Both the position numbers and the translations under genes were made by a program. From Dreissena polymorpha (Eukaryota; Mollusca; Bivalvia; Myida; Dreissenidae), in the NCBI RefSeq assembly GCF_020536995.1, contig NC_068366.1, forward strand, positions 27,150,532 through 27,214,531: DNA of 64,000 nucleotides. Reading direction: 5' to 3'. The notes beneath the pieces were generated by a model that did not search any database, was not told the origin of the DNA, and saw only the letters and a program-made list of their open reading frames with translations. This document shows, one piece after another, positions 51,284 to 63,429 of this stretch. The first letter of the stretch is position 1; each line of letters starts with the position of its first letter.

Positions 51284-52684
51284 CAAGAGCACCGCCTTGC
51301 AGGTGCAGACCGCTCATCTATTTTTCTTATTAAAGGTGAAGGGACCTATCTCAACTTCAATCACAAAGGAAGGAGGGGTAGAGTGGAGGGGGTTGTATAG
51401 TGTGGGGGTAAGGTCATTTATTACATTTTCTTCCAAAAATGCAATTTTTTGGGGGTGGGGGGGGGGGAGATTTTTGGTTGGGATGGCAGGATTTCAAAAA
51501 TAAAATAATTCAAAAAAATTGTGTTTTTTAACCATGTTTAAAAAAAAGGGGGGTTCGGTTGGGGGGGGGGGTATAGTGCGAGGGTGTGGTGGCCATTTAT
51601 TAGATGATCTTTAAAAAAAAATTTTTATTTTGGGGGGGGGGGGATTCGGATGGGGGGAGCTTGGGGGATGGTTTGGGTGGAGTCTATTTTGGTATGTCAT
51701 GTAAGAGTTGTTTTGTCAAAGTATCAATCAAATCTAATCATAAATAAAGAAGTTATGTCAATTTTATCAAAATTTGATAATTTGACCTTGAGAGTCAAGG
51801 TCATTCAAAGGTCAAGGTAAAATTCAACTTGCCAGGTACAGTACCCTCATGATAGCATGAAAGTATTTGAAGTTTGAAAGCATTAACCTTGATACTTAAG
51901 AAGAAAGTGGATCTAAACACAAAATTTAACCATATATTCAAAGTTACTAAGTCAAAAAAGGGCAATAATTGTGTCAAAATGACAACCAGAGTTATGCAAC
52001 TTGTCCTTTACTGTCCCCTTATGATAGTTTGCGAGTGTTCCAAGTATGAAAGCAATATCTATGATACTTTAGGGGTAAAGTGGACACAAAACTTTATAAA
52101 ATTTTCAATTTTCTAAGTATAAAGGGCCCATAATTCCGTCAAAATGCCACTCAGAGTTACTTAACTTTGCCTGCACAGTCCCCTTATGATAAATAGTAAG
52201 TGTTGCAAGTATGAAAGCAATAGCTTTGATACTTAAGGAATAAAATGGATCTAAACACAAAACTTAACCTAAATTTTCAATTTTCTAAGTATAAAAAGGG
52301 CACATAATTCTGTCAAAATGCTAGTCAGAGTTACATAACTTTGTCTGCACAGTCCCCTCATGATAGTTAGTAAGTGTTGCAAGTATGAAAGCAATAGCTT
52401 TGATACTTAAGGAATAAAATGGACCTAAACACAAAACATAACCAAAATTTTCAATTTTCTAAGTATAAAAAGGACCCATAATTCTGTCAAAATGCACGCC
52501 AGAGTTATCTTACTTTGCCTGCCCATTCCTCTCATGATAGTTAGTAAGTGTACCAAGTTTGAATGCAATAGCATTGATACTTTATGAGAAAAGTGGACCT
52601 AAACGCAAAACTTAACCGGACGCCGACGCTGACGCCAAGGTTATGACAATAGCTCATAATTTAAAAAAAAATTAGATGAGCTAA
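51284..52684 (-). mobile_element. Bivalve repeat family c, copy 2 (without the nested element)
   Basis: Inverted relative of 2511-4937: CAAGAGCACCGCCTTGCAGG, CTTTATTAGATG-type poly-G/T linkers, four units with CCCTTATGATAGTTTGCGAG and GTATGAAAGCAATAGCTTTG, and the end ATTAGATGAGCTA. At about 51530-51550 the poly-T/poly-C junction that holds the nested element in copy 1 is uninterrupted. Confidence 0.82.
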
Positions 52685-54160
52685 AAATGCCCCGCCCCCT
52701 GGTGACCATGTTTTTCAAGCAACTTGAACCATTTTCGAACTTGTCCAAGATATAAATGGTACAAATCTTCTGACAAAGTTTCATGATGATAGGACAATAA
52801 ATATGGCTTCTATAGTGCTAAGGTTTACTATACATGTAGCTATACAAGGAAAAATGCCACGCCCCCTTGGTGGTCATGTTTTTCCACCAACCTGAACCAT
52901 TTTCGAACTCATTCAAGATACCATTGTACAAATTTTGTGACCAAGTTTCATGATGATCGGACAATAAATGTGGCCTCTATAGTGTTAATAAGGTATTACT
53001 AAAGCAATATATAGCCATATAAAGAAAAATGCCCCACCCCCTAGTGGCCATGTTTTTAAAGCAACCGAAACCATTTTCGAACTCAAGATATCATTGGTAC
53101 AAATCTTCTGACCAAGTTTCATGAAAATCAGATAATAAATGTGGCCTCAAGAGTGTTAACAAGGTTTTACTATAGCCATATAAGGAAAAATGCCCCGCCC
53201 CCAGGCGGCCATATTTTTTAACCAACTGGAATCCTTTTTGAACTTGTCCAAGATATTATTCGGATGAATCTTCTGACCAAGTTTCACGAAGATCGGACAA
53301 TAAATGTGGCCTCAATAGTGTTAACAAGATTTTACTATAGCCATTTATGGACAAATGCCCCGCCCCTTGGCAGCCATGTTTTTCAAGCAAACGTAATCAT
53401 TTTCCAACTCATCCAAGATATCATTGAGACCAATATTCTGACCAAATTTCATGAAGATTGGACCATAAATGTGGCCTCTAGAGTGTTAACAAGGTTTTAC
53501 CAAAGCCATATATAGCCATATAAGGAAAAATGCTTCGCCACCTGGTGGCCATGTTTTAAAGCAACCGAAACCATTTTCGAACTCATCCAATATATCATTG
53601 GAACAAATATTCTGACCAAGTTTCATGAAGATCGGGAAATAAATGTGGCCTCTAGAGTTTTAACAAGGTTTTACTATAGCCATAAGGAAAAATGCCTCGC
53701 CCCTGGCGGCCATGTTTTTCATACAACTGGCATCATTTTTGATCTCGTCCAAGATATTATTGGGATGAATCGTCTGACCAAGTTTCATGAGTTTCGGACA
53801 ATAAATGTGGCCTCAATAGCGTTAACAAGATTTTACTATGGCCATATAAAGCAATACAAGGAAAAATGCCCCGCCCCTTGACAGCCATGTTTTTGAAGAA
53901 AACGTTACCATTTTTGAAATTGTCCAAGATATCATTGAGACCAATCTTCTGACTAAATTTCATGAAGATTGGACAATAAATGTGGCCTCTATAGTGTTAA
54001 CAGGGTTTTACTTAAGCCATATATAGCCATATAAGGAACAATGCTCCGCCCCCTGGCGGCCATGTTTTACAACCAACCGGCATCATCTTCAAATTGTCTA
54101 AGATATTGGGATGAATCTTCTGACCAGGTTTCATGAAGATCAGACAATAAATGGGGCCTC
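52685..54160 (-). mobile_element. Bivalve repeat family b array, left part (split by an LTR element)
   Basis: Eight to nine units of about 165 bp with AAAAATGCCCCGCCCCCTGG, ACTCATCCAAGATATCATTG and ATAAATGTGGCCTCTAGAGT. It abuts family c copy 2 and is cut by the LTR element at 54161. It resumes at 59587. Confidence 0.87.
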
Positions 54161-54289
54161 TGTAATAAACAGATCTAAGACATGTTGACGGCGTGACTCG
54201 TGCTCTTTATTTAATAATCGTCTACATATAGTATTTTCATCCACACAGATCAAGGTTACATACTACTAAACATTTACGAATACATGACA
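54161..54289 (-). repeat. 3' LTR of the Gypsy-like element
   Basis: 129 bp, matched by 59458-59586. It contains GACTCGTGCTCTTTATTTAA and a TATAGTATTTT block. A purine-rich AAGGAGAGGGA lies just inside the element. Confidence 0.93.
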
Positions 54290-55030
54290 TCCCTCTCCTT
54301 AAGATAAATTAATTATCTTTAAGACATCAACTTTTTTTAAAGCAAAGTGTTAAAAACTGATATGTCTATGTAATTAGAATGTATTAACATAACAATGAAA
54401 GTTCTTTAAATTTATCTTAAACAATAAATAGTTATCATTTACATTTCTAATGTTACTACATTAATGTTACTGTATTCAAATGTTAAGTTAACAATTTCAA
54501 ACATCAGTTTCACTCATTGACATATTATATTTTATCAAATGCAATAAAGCTAAAGAGAGGTAACTCAAAGATGTTGTACATTTCCAGAACCCATTTTCTT
54601 AATTCCCTTTGATTCCATATATTCAATTGAAGGGAATAAACTTGTCCATTGTCCACACATGTATCAATACACTTATTTATACAGTGGCTTCCTTCTTTTA
54701 AAACAAAATGCAACTATTTCTTAACATCGTTCACAATAAATTTATTAATAATTGTCAAAATTGTAATTGTCACATTATGCCGTTTTTTGTAATAGTTCTA
54801 AACTAAGAGATTAACTATGGTTATGTATCAAGTATGAACTAAGAACTAATGACTAAAGTCAATGCCTCTCAATGTCTCTGAACCTTTCTATAACAACCTC
54901 AACTACATGTATTGTTAAGAAGCTTAAATGAACGTACAAGAGTTTTTTAGACTAGAATTTGGATCTTTCTTGAGACAGAATGGCACCACAGGGTTTATTA
55001 TGCCCTTTAACACAGTGTATGCCATTAAAT

Positions 55031-56455
55031 CTAAATATCAACTTTGTAATTTCTGTACTTCGATGGCACTTTAACTATTATGCCTGATCTCGTTGTTGTA
55101 GGTGTTGGAGCACCTTGAACCACCGATGCTGGGGGGTCAACAACAGGAGGCTCTTCAGTGAGCATCGCACTGCCATTGTCTTCAACGAAACTGTTCTTGA
55201 ATGTTGCTTTTGTCGGCCTCAGATTTCGACGGTTTCGCCTGTATTTCTGTCCAGTATCCGATTCGACAATATACGATCTCGGTTTATCGTGCTTTTCTAC
55301 AACGGTTGCTGGCGTCCATGTTTTATCGTTTTGATCTTTCTTCATTACCACACGCTCTCCCTGTTTCAGATTTGGAAGAGGTTTTCCACAGTGTTTGTCA
55401 TAGTAGAGCTTTTGCTTCTGTTGTGCTATTTTCTTGCTTTCACGCACAGATTTTGAATTGTATTGAGGTTGTTATAGTTCGGCTGTCACAGGCAATGTTG
55501 TTTTTAGCCTTCTTCCAAGGAACATTTGCGCTGGGGAAAGTCCTGTATTTTCAATGATGATGTCGCGATACACCATGAGTGATTTATAAGGGTCTTTGGC
55601 CTTTTTCAGAAGCTGTTTGACCGTTTGAACACCACGTTCAATCAAACCATTGGATTGTGCATACCTTGGCGAACTTGTGATATGCTCAAAACCGTACTCT
55701 TGTTTGAACTCTTTGAATTGGTGTGAATCAAACTGAACACCGTCGTCCGAAGTCAGTTCGTCCGGAATTCCGTACCTCGCGAACTGGCTTTTTAGATGCT
55801 TGATCGTGTTTTTGCTACCTAGATTATCTAGTTTCTCTAACTCTGGCAAAGAGCTAAACCTATCGACTGTCAGCAGGTAGTCTTCTCCGTTGAAATGAAG
55901 TAGGTCGACACTTATTTGCGACCATGGCCTTGTCGGAATATAACGTTTGATCATTGGTTCCTTCGGATTGCTCTTTTGATGTGGCGCACAAATTTCACAT
56001 TGTGATACTTTGTCTTCGACTTCTTTCGCCATTCCTGTCCAGAATAGGGTCTCTCGCGCTCTCGCTTTGCACTTCACTATGCCGGTATGCGCTTCATGTA
56101 TAATATTTAGCATTTCCGGTCTGAGTGTTTTCGGCACTATTAGCTTGTGGCCTTTGAACAACATACCATCAACACTGGCAATTTCGTCAGAAAAGTTCCA
56201 GTATGGCAACATTTGTTCAGATGCTTCTTCACGTGTCTCAGGCCAACCTTGATCTACATACTCTTTCAGTTGTTTCAGTTCCGAGTCTTTCGCTGTTTCT
56301 TCTTGGAATAACTTCCTTTTTTGACTGGAGACTGGAAGGTAGGTGATCAAGTTCGCTGAGAGCATTTGCGAGTTTAAGTCTTCTGTGGTTTCATCTAAGA
56401 ACGCGCGACTAAGACAGTCCGAGATGAACATTTCTTTTCCTAGTTTGTATTTCAC
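55031..56455 (-). pseudogene. Integrase region of the Gypsy-like element
   Basis: It holds an HHCC zinc-binding stretch (HEAHTGIVKCKARA; CEICAPHQKS), catalytic-core blocks (ISVDLLHFNGEDYLLTVDRF; TSDDGVQFDS; YAQSNGLIERGVQTV) and a basic C-terminal part (GERVVMKKDQNDKTW). It is part of a broken element. Confidence 0.88.
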
Positions 56456-56459
56456 TTTC

Positions 56460-56966
56460 AGTATAAAGAAGTGAAACTCCAGCTGCTGAAGCAGTATTGA
56501 ATTTTTATTAAAAACAATTAGTTGGTCCTTTATTTATGGCAAGTGACCGATTGCCCAAACAGTACAAAACAGCACAATACAGCACAATACAAACCAACAT
56601 AAACACAAAATATGTATAAAGCTAGGGTCACCGCCTTGGAACGGTCAATGCAAAGCATTGGGGGTTTAAACCTGGTTATAGAGCGCTCAACCTCACACTT
56701 GGCCCAGCAATATTCATATACATTTAAGTGTAAATAAAATTTAACGTCATAGCATTGTAACTCAAATTAAACAATAATAAAAGGGAATTAAAACGCATTC
56801 AATTTAATTACTATTTAATTACTCAATTGCATTGAAGATACAAGAGTAACAGAATTACAACTTTTTGACGAACGATCAAATAAAACTATTAACAATTGTC
56901 AACTACATTCCTTCTTTATAGAAAAGATTTGAGAATGTAGAATCATAGAGTTAATATCTCAGATAA
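56460..56966. mobile_element. Noncoding insertion within the Gypsy-like element
   Basis: About 0.5 kb separates the integrase and RNase H regions and has no element coding. It contains AAACAGTACAAAACAGCACA and GGGTCACCGCCTTGGAACGG. It looks like a later insertion; its family and exact ends are unclear. Confidence 0.55.
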
Positions 56967-57579
56967 TCATCGCGCAAATACAGGAAGAAGGTCATATTTC
57001 TGCAAACTCAGCAGAATTCGTTGCAGTCGCGACGGCGCCTGCACTAGCGGTTTCGCGAATATTGCCTGTAGCGGTCGGTGATCTGTGTCAACCAGCACCT
57101 CTCTCCCGTAGATGTACTGGTGAAATTTTGTACAGCCATATGCGATTGCGAGTGCCTCTTTCTCTATTTGGACATAATTTTGTTGAGCTGTAGTCAACGC
57201 ACGTGATCCGAACGCGATTGGTTGTCAATTCTGAAGTAGGACTGCACCTAGCCCTTTTGACGATGAGTCAACGTTCAACGTTACTGGTTCTTTCACGTTG
57301 TAGTTCTTGAGGACTTGCGCTTTCGTGATTGACTCTTTGAGGGTTTCAAATGCGTAACTTTGTACCTTTCCCCAATACCACTGGACATCTTTTCCAGCAG
57401 TTTTCTGAGGGGTTAAGTTTTGTCTGACAGGTTCGGAATGAATTTTTCCAAATATTTTACGAAACCTAGAAAGGTTATCAATTTCTTAGTATTTCCTGGC
57501 TGTTTCATTTCTTTCACGGCTCGTACTTTTTCACCATCCGGTTTCAATCCCTCACTTGATAGCACATGACCAACATACG
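56967..57579 (-). pseudogene. RNase H and connection region of the Gypsy-like element
   Basis: QNYVQIEKEALAIAYGCTKF and VDTDHRPLQAIF are typical Gypsy RNase H blocks. Degraded. Confidence 0.8.
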
Positions 57580-58410
57580 TTAGGCTCGTTTTTTTGAACT
57601 CACATTCTCCTTGTTTAGCTTGAGGTTCTTTTCATTGAGTCTGTCTAAAACTCTGAACAGCCTTTGATCATGTTGTTTTTCGCTTTCTCCCAGAATAATT
57701 ATATCATCGACTATGGATTCACAACCATCTAGGTCTTGAATGAGTTCAGCAACCAGTTTTTGATAAACTTCTGGTGCTGATTTTATGCCATACGGAAGCC
57801 GTTTGAAAGAGTATCTCCCGAAGGGGGTGTTCATCGTAAACAGCTCCTGTGATGGTTCGTCTAGTTTACATTGCCAGAATCCGCTACTCACGTCCAATTT
57901 GGAGAAATATTTGGCGTTAGCCATCCGCGGTAGAATTTCTTCAACTGTCTTAATTGGGTGATGTTCCCGCATTATTGCTATGTTAAGATCTTTAGGATCC
58001 ATGCAGATGCGTAGCTTTTCATAAGGTTTAACTACTGTCACCATCGAATTGACCCATGCCGTTGGTTTCGTTTGTTTCTTTATCACGTCTTTTCTCTCCA
58101 TCGAATCAAGTTCTTCCTTGATTTTGTCTTTAAGGGCAACTGACACTTTTCTTGGAGCATGAACTACTGGTTCTATGCTTTTGTCCACCACAATCTTATG
58201 CTCTCCAGGAATCTTGCCTAATCCTTTGAAAATCTTTGGGTACTTTGTCTCAATTTCATCTGTATTTACTGAGTTTACGCGCATGATGAGTTTCATGTTT
58301 TCAGCACTTTCTCCACCTAGCAGTGTTTCTGATTCAAGTTCAACAATATGGAATTTCACATTGTAGTTTTGTCCTTTCACGTTACATTGAATGTTTTTTG
58401 TTCCCTTCAC
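57580..58410 (-). pseudogene. Reverse transcriptase region of the Gypsy-like element
   Basis: It contains LRICMDPKDLNIAIMREHHP, KYFSKLDVSSGFWQCKLDEP, FGRYSFKRLPYGIKSAPEVY and SIVDDIIILGES, the RT finger and palm blocks (the VDD catalytic box is visible). Confidence 0.92.
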
Positions 58411-58436
58411 TGGCAGCTGGTGACCTGTATACGACT

Positions 58437-59250
58437 TCAGTTAAGTTGATTTTTGTACAATTTTCCAGGCAAACCTAAAGATTTATATGTTTCGTAGGAC
58501 ATCACATTGCATATTGCTCCTGTATCAATCTTAGTTGTGATAGTTTTGCCGTTGATTTTAGCAGGTTGTGTCCACTTGGTTTGTCCGTGTATGAAATTTA
58601 CAGTAATTGTGTGACTGTCTACAAACAAATTGTCATCATCACTGCTGGATTCGTTTTCGATTTGATGCACTGCCTTACATTTTGCACACTGTTTACCGTA
58701 CGCGGGGCATCGACCATTGGCTGGATGTTCATACACGCACTTGGTGCACAACCTTTTCTGACTTCTTCTGGTAGTGTTTCGGTGATTTACTCTTTATCGC
58801 ATTGACTTCTCTGCCTCATTCATCATGGACATTGTTTGTGTTTTCGACACTTCATGAGTGTGTGCTATTTCTAATGTTTTCTCTAATGTCAGTCCTGATC
58901 CAATATTGATGAATTTTTCTCTTATTTTGTTGTTCTTTACCACAAACACTATGCGATCTCTCACGGTCACCATTTCATAAGGTTTGTCGTATTGACAATC
59001 TCTAACAAGAATGTGTAAGTCCGGAACAAATTGATCGAAGGGTTCACTTTCGTTTTGGACCCTTGCACTAAATGCTGCGATTGTACACTACATTTGTCCA
59101 TGGTTTGACATAGTTCATAAATTTGTCCGTGTACTTGTCAAGCTCTTTTTTGGTCATCTGCAGACATGTTCCATGTAATATAGATCTTCCGACCTTTTTC
59201 CCCTACCCATATCATTAGGTAGTTACACTTTTCTTCCTCGGATTTTTTGT
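58437..59250 (-). pseudogene. Gag-like and protease region of the Gypsy-like element
   Basis: CxxC-type knuckle sequence around CPAYGKQCAKCKAVHQ and a retropepsin block TKIDTGAICNVMSYETY. The upstream gag-like part is degraded. Confidence 0.75.
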
Positions 59251-59457
59251 TTAGGGGACCGGCGAAGATAAAGTGTGCATGTTCAATAAATCTTTTCCAC
59301 TCCGACTCGAGGTCGGGGGAATGCCAATCAATACCTGGGGCAGCAACGATGCCTTCCTTGGTTTATTTTCTTGGATTATACCGTAGTATTTCTTTTTACA
59401 AGATACTAGATACCTCAATGACCTGTAGATGGCCTATTTTTTTACTTCTTGACACCA

Positions 59458-59586
59458 TGTAATAAACAGAACTAAGACATGTTGACTGCGTGACTCGTGC
59501 TCTTTATTTAATAATCGTCTACATATAGTATTTTGATCCTCACAGATCAAGGTTACATACTACTAAACATTTACGAATACATGACA
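59458..59586 (-). repeat. 5' LTR of the Gypsy-like element
   Basis: 129 bp, pair of 54161-54289. Confidence 0.93.
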
Positions 59587-59860
59587 GCCAACAAACAAGA
59601 TTTTACTATAGCCAGCATATATCGCCATATAAGGAAAAATGCCCCGCCTCTTGGCAGCCATGTTTTTCAAGCAAACGTAACCATTTTCGAAGTCATCCAA
59701 GATATCATTGAGACCCATCTTCGCACCAAATTTCATGAAGATTGGACAATCATTGTGGCCTCTAGAGAGTTAACAAGGCAAATGTTGACGGCGCACGACG
59801 GAAAAAAAGCAATCACAAAAGCTCACCATGAGCACGTTGTGCTCAGGTGAGCTAAAAAGA
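59587..59860 (-). mobile_element. Family b array, right part, with terminal hairpin
   Basis: It resumes with CAAGATTTTACTATAGCC, one complete unit and the end module AAAGCAATCACAAAAGCTCA with the hairpin GCTCACCATGAGCAC / GTGCTCAGGTGAGC. This end is almost identical to 28875-28935. Confidence 0.85.
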
Positions 59861-60299
59861 TATACGACGTTGTTTGTGGTCGGTGTTTATGAACGATCAA
59901 AAGTTATATCTGAGATCAAAAATAGCGAATGCATTTTTTCTGCACAGTTCTTAGCTGCATCGCACGCTTATCAATTACAGGGTGTTGCGCCAAATTTTCT
60001 GGCTTATTTGGCTTTATTAGATAATATAAGTTAGATATCTAGGCCTATATTTGGTTTAATATTTCATTAGGTTCCATTTTCTGTCCATTTTTAACAATAA
60101 TCTAAATGGTACAAATTAACGGTGATTATTTTCCTAATTACAATGTCAAATAACATGTGAAAATATTAGATAGGTGTTTTTAGCAGACCACACGCTTAAA
60201 GCCATGTTATTCTTTGTCCAAGCAACTAATCCCCATGTATTTTGGTAACGATGTGTTGTCCCAATTCTTAAAATGTATTTTTTTTTATTGTTTTATAAA
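59861..60299. other. Stretch without recognised features
   Basis: AT-rich; a short frame (59828-60034) overlaps the family b terminus and is not credible. Confidence 0.45.
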
Positions 60300-60608
60300 A
60301 CAAGAGGGCCAAGATGGCCCTAGTTCGCTCACCTGAGAGGAGTCGGTTCATTAAATCTTTATCAAACGTCAAGCTTGACCTATATATTGTCCAGACAAAC
60401 ATCCTGGTCAAGTTTCATCATTATTGAACCAAAACTCTGGCGTATGGAGTGTTTTTGTTTTTGTAAGATTTCATTTAGTGACCTATATTTTGAGTTGACC
60501 CCCCCTTACCAAACATCAAACTTTGCTTACAAAAATACATATTTTGACCAAGATTCATAAAATCTGAAACAAAATTGTGACCGCTAGAATGTTTACAAGG
60601 ATTTTGTA
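60300..60608. mobile_element. Fragment of a family b relative (GGCCAAGATGGCC end)
   Basis: It starts AAACAAGAGGGCCAAGATGG and CCCTAGTTCGCTCACCTGAG and has one worn unit, CATCCTGGTCAAGTTTCATC. It resembles the fragment at 51040. Confidence 0.65.
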
Positions 60609-62164
60609 TAATATTGTAAGGAAAGTTTCCTTACTTGACAGTTGTATCACTCCCGGAAACAGGTGACATTATGAAAATGTAAACATTATAAACATTCATA
60701 ACACATCGACAGAAAATACCTGGATAGCCTGCTGAGGAAGCCAGCTGAATCCACCAGAAATCACCATTGTCTATCCTTTATTTAGCAAATATTGCTATTC
60801 GTTAGTCTGTCACTATCTTTTGTCAAATTCTAAACTCCGCGTTCGTTTGATAGTCAATTTCATGTCACGTATGTTATACTGCACACTTAAACTTTAAATA
60901 GTTGAAAAAGTTAATTTTGTGAATGTAATTATTTTCATCCCCTTTATGATCCATAACTTTAAATGTTTACTTTTTAATCAGTAAAAGATATTGTTAGTCA
61001 GCGTCTTTAAAAGTGACCCCCATGTAAAGCTCAGGGGCGAACTATTTTTCGTATGTAAGCTAGGTCTCGGCGTCTGATCAGTATTAATATGATTGTTTTT
61101 TATATTTAAACAGTAATCCTCTGAGAGTATTTGGATGTTTCGCCGACATACAGCCTAGTCATTTGTTGCATTATATAAATGTTAATATTTATATGAACAG
61201 ATGTTATTTCTCATGGGGTATTTGTAGTTTCTACTGTCTCACATATTCATATGCCTTACCATTTGTTAAGTTCGGCGATTGTTTGTTTCACATATCTATG
61301 TTCAGCTGATTATTTGTAAATACTGCTTTTCGTTAAAGCTGTTCATTTGACCAAAGAGCTGTATATGATGTTTTGAGTTTAGATTGTTATATTATTTAAG
61401 GAATGGACCTGAGCACACTTTGTTGTTAAAGCCGAGGATTTCATTGGTTCATTTTGTCACGTGGTAACTGAGTCGGAATCTATAAATACGGACTCAGAAT
61501 TCAGTCTCAGCATCTTCTTTCTGGAGTTCACACCTCCTTAAGACAACCAACAACTACGGTATATTCATTACATACACTTATTATACAAAATTAACAGGAT
61601 GGGAAATGTTCAGACAAATGAGAGCTCCTCCGTTTACTATTTAATATTAACGCTTCAGTACAGTAAATGTAATTATTATGTAATAACTACAGTTAAGAAG
61701 ATCCCGCTACATAGGCTCGGTCCTTCCTCGTCCATTGTGTCCACTTATATTCAGGGACGCCCGCTTGGCATATTTTATTATCTATATGCAAATTATATAT
61801 ATATATATAGAGATATAACAAAAACAGTATTAAATTGTTGAAACTTTTATTTGGCTTCGTTGTTGATGAACCCGAGGGATTGAAACTCCGGATTGGGGTC
61901 AACTATAATCAAAGGGATGGCTATTACTGATGCGTACCAACGGTATACTACATACGCGAGGTATCCTGACAGAGTACGTGAGGCGGTATACTCGTTACAC
62001 TGGAATCAGAAGTGGGATGTCCTTTAATCGACATCCAGCGATTGGACCTACAGCCAAAGACGGAGAGAATACCTATGCACCGGTAAAACAAGTCTACATA
62101 GAAGGACCCATGAAGAAGACTTGCTGTATATATGTTGTGTTTTCTTTATTTCAGGAAATTCAGA

Positions 62165-63290
62165 ATGATGTCTGATGATTCAGAAAGTATTATTAACGAT
62201 AAACGTGGCGATGATAGGGACATACCCGGAGACGTGGTTGGGACACATTCACAACCTAATTTGGGAAGACAACTGGGGAATCGTTTTATTGTAGGTAACG
62301 ACGGCGAATCTGATATACAAGCGACAATGCCTGAGGCAAACGATAACAATTCGGATGAGCGAGGTGGAGTGACGAGAAGGGAACAACAAACAATTCTCAG
62401 ATCTAGACAACCAACCCAAAGAATAAGAACAAATTATCCTAGGGTGGAGCAAGACAGCGATAGTGATTATGAAGAGGCATCGCAAGAAGACCACCATAAC
62501 AGGGGAGATGGAAGATACCCATTTTCCAGCCCAGTACCAAACTTTGGTCGCCAGAAGGGGACACCATCGGTAAAACCGGACCAATTCGACGTCAAGAGGA
62601 CTGGGAACAATACTTCTCTCATTTTTTAAACTGTGCTGCACTAGGAAACTGGCCAGAGAAGACACAGCTACTTGTACTGTCATCGTGCCTTAAAGGGTCG
62701 GCAAGGACCTTCTACATTGGTCTACCACAAGAAGACAAACAATCGTACCGAAATCTTGTAAGAAGACTTGATGAACGATTTGGTAGCTCAAAACAACAAC
62801 CACGATATTTAGCCAAATTTGAAAGTCGGAAAAGACAGGCAGGCGAGACAATAGCTTCCTTTGGAGATGACCTGAGACTCTTGCTCAACGTGCATACCCA
62901 AACATAGGTACAGCTGGTCATGAGAGTGTAGCTTTAAACCAGTTTTACAAATCGCTTACCCCGGAAATAAAATACAGGTGCATGGACAAACGATGCTCAA
63001 GCATTTTTGAAGCCATTGAAGCAGTTGAACAATACGAATCCATCATGGAGGGCGCAGATAGGAAACGTCAAACCAACATTAGGGTTATCACCAAATCGGA
63101 TAGTATAAGTGTTTCAAATGGAGAAGTAAACAGCATTCAAGAAAATATGCAGACAATCATGACGAGGCTCGATACACTGGAACGACAGTCAAACAGTAGT
63201 AACCGCTTTGAAAGTAGCTCAAAGTACAGGAAGATTCGTGACCCGCAGACATACAGCGGCTGCCACCACTGTTAGTCAAAACATCACTAC
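62165..63290 (+). pseudogene. Gag-like region of the second Gypsy-like element
   Basis: An acidic, Asp/Glu/Arg-rich N-terminal part (MMSDDSESIINDKRGDDRDI) is followed by capsid-type phrases such as LLVLSSCLKGSARTFYIGLP and ALNQFYKSLTPEIKYRCM, then a knuckle-like HHC stretch near 63260. Broken. Confidence 0.75.
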
Positions 63291-63429
63291 ATTCGGGATT
63301 GCCCCCAATTCAAACAAGTTAAACAGATGTCGGAAAACTTCAAACCGCTGGCTTGAGTGGCCTATGGACAGTGGTAAATTCAGGGCCAAATCACATTCTA
63401 GATCTAAATCATATTGAAGACGAACGAAA

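Larger units (their letters stand above)
54161..59586 (-). mobile_element. Ty3/Gypsy-like LTR retroelement, broken
   Basis: A 5.4-kb fossil with 129-bp LTRs at 54161-54289 and 59458-59586 that differ at about four positions (about 97% identical), so it is moderately young. LTRs start TGTAATAAACAG and end ACATGACA as read on plus. Minus-strand order: gag-like region with zinc knuckle, protease, RT, RNase H, integrase and its C-terminal part. A TGGTGTCAAGAAG sequence beside the 5' LTR is a likely primer-binding site and AAGGAGAGGGA beside the 3' LTR a likely polypurine tract. The coding region carries several breaks and one insertion. It sits inside a family b array. Confidence 0.9.

Noticed and set aside
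55115-55557. Plus-strand frames of 113 and 118 codons
   Set aside because: Antisense shadows of the integrase region of the Gypsy-like element.
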